DNA from: an uncultured Nitrosomonadales bacterium
Lineage (GTDB): Bacteria; Pseudomonadota; Gammaproteobacteria; Burkholderiales; Methylophilaceae
Direction of reading: 5' to 3'
NCBI GenBank assembly: GCA_946481065.1
Contig: CAMLMA010000067.1
Span: 1 to 10,089, forward strand
DNA length: 10,089 nt
Shown: positions 5,687 through 10,089 of the stretch, piece by piece
How positions within the stretch are numbered: the stretch's first letter is position 1
How the letters are laid out: each line of letters starts with the position of its first letter
Translations under genes and position numbers: made by a program
Notes under the pieces: model-generated
Told to the model about the DNA's origin: nothing
The model's database searches: none
The model's input: the letters and a program-made list of their open reading frames with translations, nothing else

Positions 5687-6352
5687 TTACTTGGAGACGA
5701 CCATGCCAGTCATGCCGGCACTCTTCACCTTGGCCAGGGCAGCCTCTGCTTCGGCGCGACTGGCAAATGGCCCTGCACGCAGGCGAATCTTCTCGCCTTT
5801 CGAAGTGGCGATTTTTTCCGTATAGGATTGGTAGCCTAGGGATTGCAATTTTTGCTGCAACTGCTTGACGTTGCTGGCATCGGAGAACACACCGATCTGC
5901 ACCGACATGTGGCCTGGCTTCGCTTGTGTGGCCTCCTTTGCCGCTGACGCTTCGGCAGGCTTGGCCGGCGCCGCTTTGGGCTGTTCAGGTTCAGGCTGCT
6001 CTGGTTTGGCTTGGGCCATAGGCGGCGCCTTGTCCTCGACCTTCTCTGACGACGTGACCGAGGGCTCGTCGCTAACGGCAGGCTCCGCAGCACCCTGTTC
6101 AGCAGGCGCCGGAGCTTCAGCAGGTGCGGCCGTCGTTTCCGGCACAGGCACTACTTTCGAGGTGAAGTCCTTGTTATCCTGACTGGGGATGGTGATCGCG
6201 ATCTCTTGCTGCGGCTCCTTGTTGGCCCGATCGTCGAGCACCATCGGCAGAATGGTCACCATGAGCAGGACCAAGGCGATCGCACCGACCAGACGCCTTC
6301 GTGCACGCTTCTTAAACTGGAGTTCCTGTTCATTGAGCTGGTTAGACGCCAT
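5687..6352 (-). CDS. dedD: SPOR-domain protein, DedD-like
   Basis: A 221-residue bitopic inner-membrane protein. A basic cytoplasmic N-terminus (KKRARRR, 14-20) is followed by one transmembrane helix (about 21-38), a long disordered periplasmic linker rich in Pro, Ala, Glu and Lys (about 65-147), and a C-terminal SPOR domain (about 148-220: SVQIGVFSDASNVKQLQQKL and later IRLRAGPFASRAEAEAAL). SPOR domains bind denuded peptidoglycan glycan strands at the division septum, so a role in cell division or envelope remodelling is likely. The symbol rests on architecture plus its place between folC and cvpA, as in E. coli. The start has a weak purine-rich site (AGGA, about ten bases upstream) and gives a sensible topology. 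Confidence 0.9.
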   Translation of the reverse strand: MASNQLNEQELQFKKRARRRLVGAIALVLLMVTILPMVLDDRANKEPQQEIAITIPSQDNKDFTSKVVPVPETTAAPAEAPAPAEQGAAEPAVSDEPSVTSSEKVEDKAPPMAQAKPEQPEPEQPKAAPAKPAEASAAKEATQAKPGHMSVQIGVFSDASNVKQLQQKLQSLGYQSYTEKIATSKGEKIRLRAGPFASRAEAEAALAKVKSAGMTGMVVSK

Positions 6353-6390
6353 CTTGATACGATCCTAACAATTGTAGTGACTCAGGCACG

Positions 6391-7665
6391 TCATGCGAGT
6401 TCTTGCATGATTTCAGCGACAGTGAAGAACGACCCGAATACGATAATTCTATCATTTTCAGCGGCCTCCCGGCAGGCTTGCGCGAATGCTTCAGACAAAT
6501 CCGTAAACTCCAGCACCTCTGCACGGGGCGCCTCGGCGGCAACGATCTGCGTCAGCGCGCCGACCTCAGCCGCACGGACATTATGTATCTGCGCGATATA
6601 CCAGTGCGTGACCTGCGCTCTCAGCGCACGGACCACGCCTGCGATGTCCTTGTCGGCCAGCATGGAAAACACCGCCAGCGTGCGGCCCTCGCAAGGCAGA
6701 TGCGACAGACTTCTGGCCAGAGCCTCAGCGGCATGGGGGTTATGTGCGACATCCATGACCAGCAGCGGCTGGTTTCGCATAATCTGGAACCGGCCGGCCA
6801 GCGACACCTGCTGCAAGCCCTGCCGCATATGCTGCTCGCTCACTGGCAGCCGTGATCGCATGGCCAGCACGGCATCGATCACACACGCAGCGTTGAAGAG
6901 CTGAAAATCCCCGGTCAGGGCAGGCATCGGCAATATGATCGGCGACCCTGTTCCGTTGCGATATTCCCAACCTTGCTCAGTGATGCGGAAATCGAACGCC
7001 TGCCGGACTTGTCGGTAATCTGCACCTAGCTGGCGCGCATGCTCGACCAGGGATGACGGCGGATGTTCGTCGCCACAGATGGCGACGACCCCCGGTCGAT
7101 AGATGCCGGCTTTCTCCAGGCCGATCAGCTCGCGGGTGTCTCCCAGATAATCCATGTGATCGAGATCGATACTGGTCACGATGGCGCAGGCCGGTTCGAA
7201 GATATTCACTGCATCGAGCCGCCCGCCAAGGCCGACCTCGAGGATGGCGACGTCCACCGCACACTGGGCAAAATGCCAGACCGCAGCCAGCGTGCCGAAT
7301 TCGAAATAAGTCAGCTCGACACCTTGACGCGCACGCTCGACCGCGAGAAACGCCTCGCACAATGCGTCGTCGGCGGCTTCGACCTGGTCGATACGTACTC
7401 GCTCGTTGTAGCGCAGGATATGTGGGGAGGTATAACAGGCGACGCGATAGCCAGCAGCCCGGTAGACGGACTCGAGCATGGCGCATGTCGAGCCTTTACC
7501 GTTGGTACCGCCGACCGTGATGACGGGAAAGTCACACTTGGCTTGCAACCGACGCCAGACTTCGCCTACGCGGTCGAGGCCCATCGCGATCGACCTCGGG
7601 TGCTGGGACTCGATATAGGCTAACCAGCCTGGCAGCGTGTCAGGCAGCACGAAGGGATGCTGCAC
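6391..7665 (-). CDS. folC: Folylpolyglutamate synthase / dihydrofolate synthase
   Basis: FolC adds L-glutamate to dihydropteroate (making dihydrofolate) and then extends the gamma-glutamyl tail of reduced folates, using ATP. The 424-residue protein is full length for the bifunctional Mur-ligase-like family. It shows the P-loop VGGTNGKGST at 51-60, the signature YTSPHILRYNERV near 78-90, LEVGLGGRLDAVN near 142-154, and Lys185 in GLEKAGI, the likely carbamylated metal-site lysine. MDVAHNPHAA marks the C-terminal domain. It starts with GTG two bases after the accD stop and has no clear Shine-Dalgarno sequence, which suggests translational coupling to accD. The folates it produces serve purine synthesis, linking it to purF downstream. 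Confidence 0.96.
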   Translation of the reverse strand: MQHPFVLPDTLPGWLAYIESQHPRSIAMGLDRVGEVWRRLQAKCDFPVITVGGTNGKGSTCAMLESVYRAAGYRVACYTSPHILRYNERVRIDQVEAADDALCEAFLAVERARQGVELTYFEFGTLAAVWHFAQCAVDVAILEVGLGGRLDAVNIFEPACAIVTSIDLDHMDYLGDTRELIGLEKAGIYRPGVVAICGDEHPPSSLVEHARQLGADYRQVRQAFDFRITEQGWEYRNGTGSPIILPMPALTGDFQLFNAACVIDAVLAMRSRLPVSEQHMRQGLQQVSLAGRFQIMRNQPLLVMDVAHNPHAAEALARSLSHLPCEGRTLAVFSMLADKDIAGVVRALRAQVTHWYIAQIHNVRAAEVGALTQIVAAEAPRAEVLEFTDLSEAFAQACREAAENDRIIVFGSFFTVAEIMQELA

Positions 7666-7667
7666 AA

Positions 7668-8534
7668 TCAGCTGGCGGCAGGTAACTTGAGTAGATTGGA
7701 GATCAGGGAAGCGAGTTTGTCGCGCATCTCGCGGCGATCGATGATCAGATCGATCGCACCATGTTCCAGCAGGAACTCGGCACGCTGGAATCCGTCTGGC
7801 AGCGTCTCGCGCACCGTCTGTTCGATCACGCGCGGACCTGCGAAGCCGATCAGTGCCTGGGGTTCTGCGACGATGATATCGCCCAGCATGGCGAAACTGG
7901 CAGAGACGCCGCCCATGGTCGGATCGGTCAGTACGGAGATATATGGCAGTCCGGCTTTGCTCAGCTCGGTCAGCGCCGCGCTGGTCTTGGCCATCTGCAT
8001 CAGGGAGAACAGGCCTTCCTGCATGCGGGCGCCACCACTGGCCGAGATGCAGACGAACGCCGCTTTTTGTTCGATGGCAGTCTGTACGCCACGGACGAAA
8101 CGCTCGCCGACGACCGAACCCATCGAGCCGCCCATGAACTTGAATTCGAATGCAGCGACGACTGTGGGAACGGTCTTGATGCTGCCTTGCATGACGATCA
8201 GGGAATCGGTCTCACCGACATCGGATTGCGTACTTTTGATACGGTCCGCGTAGCGCTTGCTATCCTTGAATTTGAGAGGATCGACCGGCTGCACTTCAGC
8301 ACCGATCTCGAAGCGCCCTTCTTCATCCAGCAACAGATCGAGGCGCGCGCGGGCGGAGATGCGGTTATGGTAATTGCATTTCGGACAGACTTCGGCATTG
8401 CTGGCGAGGTCCGTCCGGTACAAGACCGCGTCGCACGATGCGCATTTGCTCCAGAGCCCCTCAGGCACGTTTTTCTTACTGGCACCCGCAGGACGGTTGA
8501 TTTTTGGCGGTAAGAGTTTTTGTAACCAGCTCAT
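7668..8534 (-). CDS. accD: Acetyl-CoA carboxylase carboxyltransferase subunit beta
   Basis: AccD pairs with AccA as the alpha2-beta2 carboxyltransferase that moves CO2 from carboxybiotin to acetyl-CoA, making malonyl-CoA for fatty-acid synthesis. The 288-residue protein begins [12 protein letters not shown] and has the N-terminal four-cysteine zinc finger (Cys31, Cys34, Cys50, Cys53; CX2C-X15-CX2C). The crotonase-fold carboxyltransferase domain follows, with [27 protein letters not shown] and [13 protein letters not shown], and later [14 protein letters not shown]. All expected motifs are intact. A ribosome binding site (TGGGGA) lies about six bases before the ATG. It is 18 bases after trpA and 2 bases before folC, so it is clearly inside the operon. 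Confidence 0.97.
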   Translation of the reverse strand: MSWLQKLLPPKINRPAGASKKNVPEGLWSKCASCDAVLYRTDLASNAEVCPKCNYHNRISARARLDLLLDEEGRFEIGAEVQPVDPLKFKDSKRYADRIKSTQSDVGETDSLIVMQGSIKTVPTVVAAFEFKFMGGSMGSVVGERFVRGVQTAIEQKAAFVCISASGGARMQEGLFSLMQMAKTSAALTELSKAGLPYISVLTDPTMGGVSASFAMLGDIIVAEPQALIGFAGPRVIEQTVRETLPDGFQRAEFLLEHGAIDLIIDRREMRDKLASLISNLLKLPAAS

Positions 8535-8552
8535 GGCATTCCCCAGATGTGT

Positions 8553-9353
8553 TTATTTCGTGTCAATGGCAGAGCGCAGCTCTGTCATCAACGCCGCGAC
8601 ATCGCTCGCGAGCGTCGCCTCGGTAGACTGTTCGATCGCTTGAACCATACGGCTGCCGACGACGACCGCATCGGCGATCTCAGCGACCGCCTTAGCTGTC
8701 GCCGCGTCGCGCACGCCAAAACCCACGCCGATCGGAATGTCGGTCTTGCTGCGAATATCACTGACCCGGTCAGCCACCTCGACGATATCCAGGTTCTTGG
8801 CTCCAGTCACACCCTTCAGCGAAACATAATAGACGAATCCACTGGCCTGGTTGACGATGACGTCGACACGTGCGGGCTCGGTCGTCGGTGACAACAGGAA
8901 GATCGGATCCATGCCTTCAGCCTGCAGCAGCCTCACGAACTCGGTACATTCCTCGGGTGGGTAATCGACCGTCAATACGCCATCGACGCCAGCTGCCTTG
9001 GCACGCTGCACGAAGGTCTCCATACCCATCGCCTCGATCGGATTGGCATAGCCCATGAGCACGATCGGGGTCTGCGCATCCTGCTCACGAAAGGTCCGTA
9101 CCATCTCCAGCACCTTGTTCAGGCTGACGTGGTGCGCAAGCGCCCGTTCACTGGCACGCTGGATCACCGGGCCATCCGCCATGGGGTCGGAAAACGGCAC
9201 GCCTAGCTCGATCATGTCCGCTCCGGACTTGACCAGCGTATGGAGCAAGCCAACGGTGTGGTCCGGATGTGGATCGCCAGCAGTGATGTAGGGGATCAGG
9301 GCTTTCTTGTTCTGTTGCTTGAGTGCAGCGAACGTGGTCTGGATGCGAGACAT
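8553..9353 (-). CDS. trpA: Tryptophan synthase alpha subunit
   Basis: TrpA cleaves indole-3-glycerol phosphate to indole and glyceraldehyde-3-phosphate and passes indole through a tunnel to TrpB. The 266-residue TIM barrel has both catalytic acids at the canonical numbers: Glu49 in [11 protein letters not shown] and Asp60 in MADGPVIQ. It also has the loop-2 and phosphate-binding regions [17 protein letters not shown] and GVGFGVRD. The open frame extends upstream to 9425, but the ATG at 9353 is chosen because [12 protein letters not shown] matches TrpA N-termini and the extension lies inside trpB. The ribosome binding site is weak (AGAAG). It follows trpB by 19 bases, as expected for subunits made in equal amounts. 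Confidence 0.97.
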   Translation of the reverse strand: MSRIQTTFAALKQQNKKALIPYITAGDPHPDHTVGLLHTLVKSGADMIELGVPFSDPMADGPVIQRASERALAHHVSLNKVLEMVRTFREQDAQTPIVLMGYANPIEAMGMETFVQRAKAAGVDGVLTVDYPPEECTEFVRLLQAEGMDPIFLLSPTTEPARVDVIVNQASGFVYYVSLKGVTGAKNLDIVEVADRVSDIRSKTDIPIGVGFGVRDAATAKAVAEIADAVVVGSRMVQAIEQSTEATLASDVAALMTELRSAIDTK

Positions 9354-9372
9354 GGTGGCAATGCTTCTGTTC

Positions 9373-10089
9373 TTATAATTCGATGCCGGATAGCTTGGCA
9401 ACGGTGTTGATATCTTTATCGCCACGGCCGGACAGGTTGATCAGCAACACCTGGTCCTTGTCCATGGTGGGCGCCAGCTTGGCGGCATAGGCGAGCGCAT
9501 GGCTCGATTCCAGTGCCGGGATGATACCTTCCATGCGACACAGCGTATGGAACGCCTGCATGGCTTCGTCATCGGTGACCGCCACATATTCTGCGCGATG
9601 GATATCCTTGAGCCAGGCATGTTCTGGGCCGACACCCGGATAATCCAGGCCCGCCGAGATGGAGTGGGTCTCGATGATCTGTCCATCGGCATCTTGCATG
9701 AGATATGTGCGATTGCCATGCAGCACGCCGACGGGGCTGTTGGCAGTCAGGGGTGCTGCATGCTTGCCGGTGTCCATACCGAAACCTGCAGCTTCGACCC
9801 CGATCAGGCGGACATCCTTATCGTCGATATAGGGGTAGAAGATCCCCATCGCGTTGGAACCACCGCCGACACAAGCGATCACGGCGTCAGGCTGGCGACC
9901 GATGAGATCCGGCATCTGCACGCGGGCTTCACGGCCGATGATGGACTGAAAATCGCGCACCATCATCGGATAGGGATGTGGTCCAGCAACGGTACCGATG
10001 ATGTAGAAAGTGTTCTCGATGTTGGTCACCCAATCGCGCATGGCTTCGTTAAGCGCATCCTTGAGGGTCTTGGAGCCAGACTCGACAGG
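9373..10089 (-). CDS. trpB: Tryptophan synthase beta subunit, C-terminal part (gene runs off the right edge)
   Basis: TrpB is the PLP enzyme that condenses indole with L-serine to form L-tryptophan. The visible 238 codons before the stop run from [20 protein letters not shown] to AKLSGIEL. They include the PLP-phosphate-binding GGGSNAMG, then [16 protein letters not shown], the [10 protein letters not shown] and [18 protein letters not shown] segments, [16 protein letters not shown], and the cofactor-ring serine in LSGRGDKD. The PLP-binding lysine and the N-terminal domain lie beyond the window. The frame is open to the edge, with no sign of damage. Confidence 0.97.
   Translation of the reverse strand, partial: PVESGSKTLKDALNEAMRDWVTNIENTFYIIGTVAGPHPYPMMVRDFQSIIGREARVQMPDLIGRQPDAVIACVGGGSNAMGIFYPYIDDKDVRLIGVEAAGFGMDTGKHAAPLTANSPVGVLHGNRTYLMQDADGQIIETHSISAGLDYPGVGPEHAWLKDIHRAEYVAVTDDEAMQAFHTLCRMEGIIPALESSHALAYAAKLAPTMDKDQVLLINLSGRGDKDINTVAKLSGIEL

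Noticed and set aside
7063..7623. Long plus-strand open frames opposite folC
   Set aside because: Antisense to an intact FolC with P-loop and signature motifs; these are by-products of GC-rich codon use.
7761..8513. A 250-residue open frame on the plus strand opposite accD
   Set aside because: It is the antisense shadow of a fully intact, highly conserved accD. It has no ribosome binding site and no recognisable domain.
9354..9425. N-terminal extension of trpA
   Set aside because: The upstream in-frame ATG lies inside the trpB coding region, and the extra residues do not resemble TrpA. The ATG at 9353 puts the catalytic Glu49 and Asp60 at canonical numbers.
1..10089. Mobile elements, CRISPR, prophage, toxin-antitoxin or defence genes
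   Set aside because: No transposase, integrase, repeat array or attachment-site signal was seen, and all recognised genes are intact housekeeping or small conserved genes.

Overview
The window is a stretch of ordinary chromosomal housekeeping genes from a proteobacterium, most likely a betaproteobacterium. That placement is inferred from the protein sequences and from the gene order trpB-trpA-accD-folC-dedD-cvpA-purF-metZ; I cannot name the genus and made no database search. Nothing looks like a mobile element, prophage, CRISPR array, tRNA or rRNA. The coding density and protein families suggest one continuous native segment.

Layout from left to right. (1) The 5' part of gyrA (1-671, minus strand) runs off the left edge. 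(2) A 235-base divergent intergenic region separates it from a typical 2-Cys peroxiredoxin gene (907-1512, plus strand), the only plus-strand gene. (3) A strong bidirectional intrinsic terminator (1541-1572) lies between the peroxiredoxin gene and a small minus-strand pair: a 95-residue charged coiled-coil protein (1850-2137), followed by a 71-residue two-helix DUF3185 membrane protein (1609-1824). (4) metZ (2212-3390) encodes O-succinylhomoserine sulfhydrylase. (5) The 186-base purF-metZ gap holds a complete regulatory module: a sigma70-type promoter, a SAM-II-class riboswitch with a conserved core and a 6-bp pseudoknot, and an intrinsic terminator with a competing antiterminator. (6) A tightly packed minus-strand operon follows, read right to left: trpB (partial at the right edge), trpA, accD, folC, dedD, cvpA, purF. 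Gaps are 19, 18, 2, 38, 18 and 58 bases.

How the genes work together. The operon mixes tryptophan synthase (TrpAB), the carboxyltransferase beta subunit of acetyl-CoA carboxylase (AccD), folate polyglutamylation (FolC), a SPOR-domain envelope protein (DedD), the membrane protein CvpA, and the first committed enzyme of purine synthesis (PurF). This resembles the classical accD-folC-dedD-cvpA-purF growth-linked cluster of proteobacteria. metZ lies downstream in the same direction but appears to be split off as its own unit. It has its own promoter starting 1 base after the purF stop, and its leader should shut off transcription when S-adenosylmethionine is plentiful, which fits its role in methionine synthesis.

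The most noteworthy observation is the metZ leader. I recognised it from the sequence alone by its conserved core segments and its perfect P1 and P2 pairings. It carries an extra hairpin inside the first loop that the compact SAM-II examples I recall do not have. The protein-coding content is otherwise conventional, and I found no evidence of an undescribed multi-gene system.
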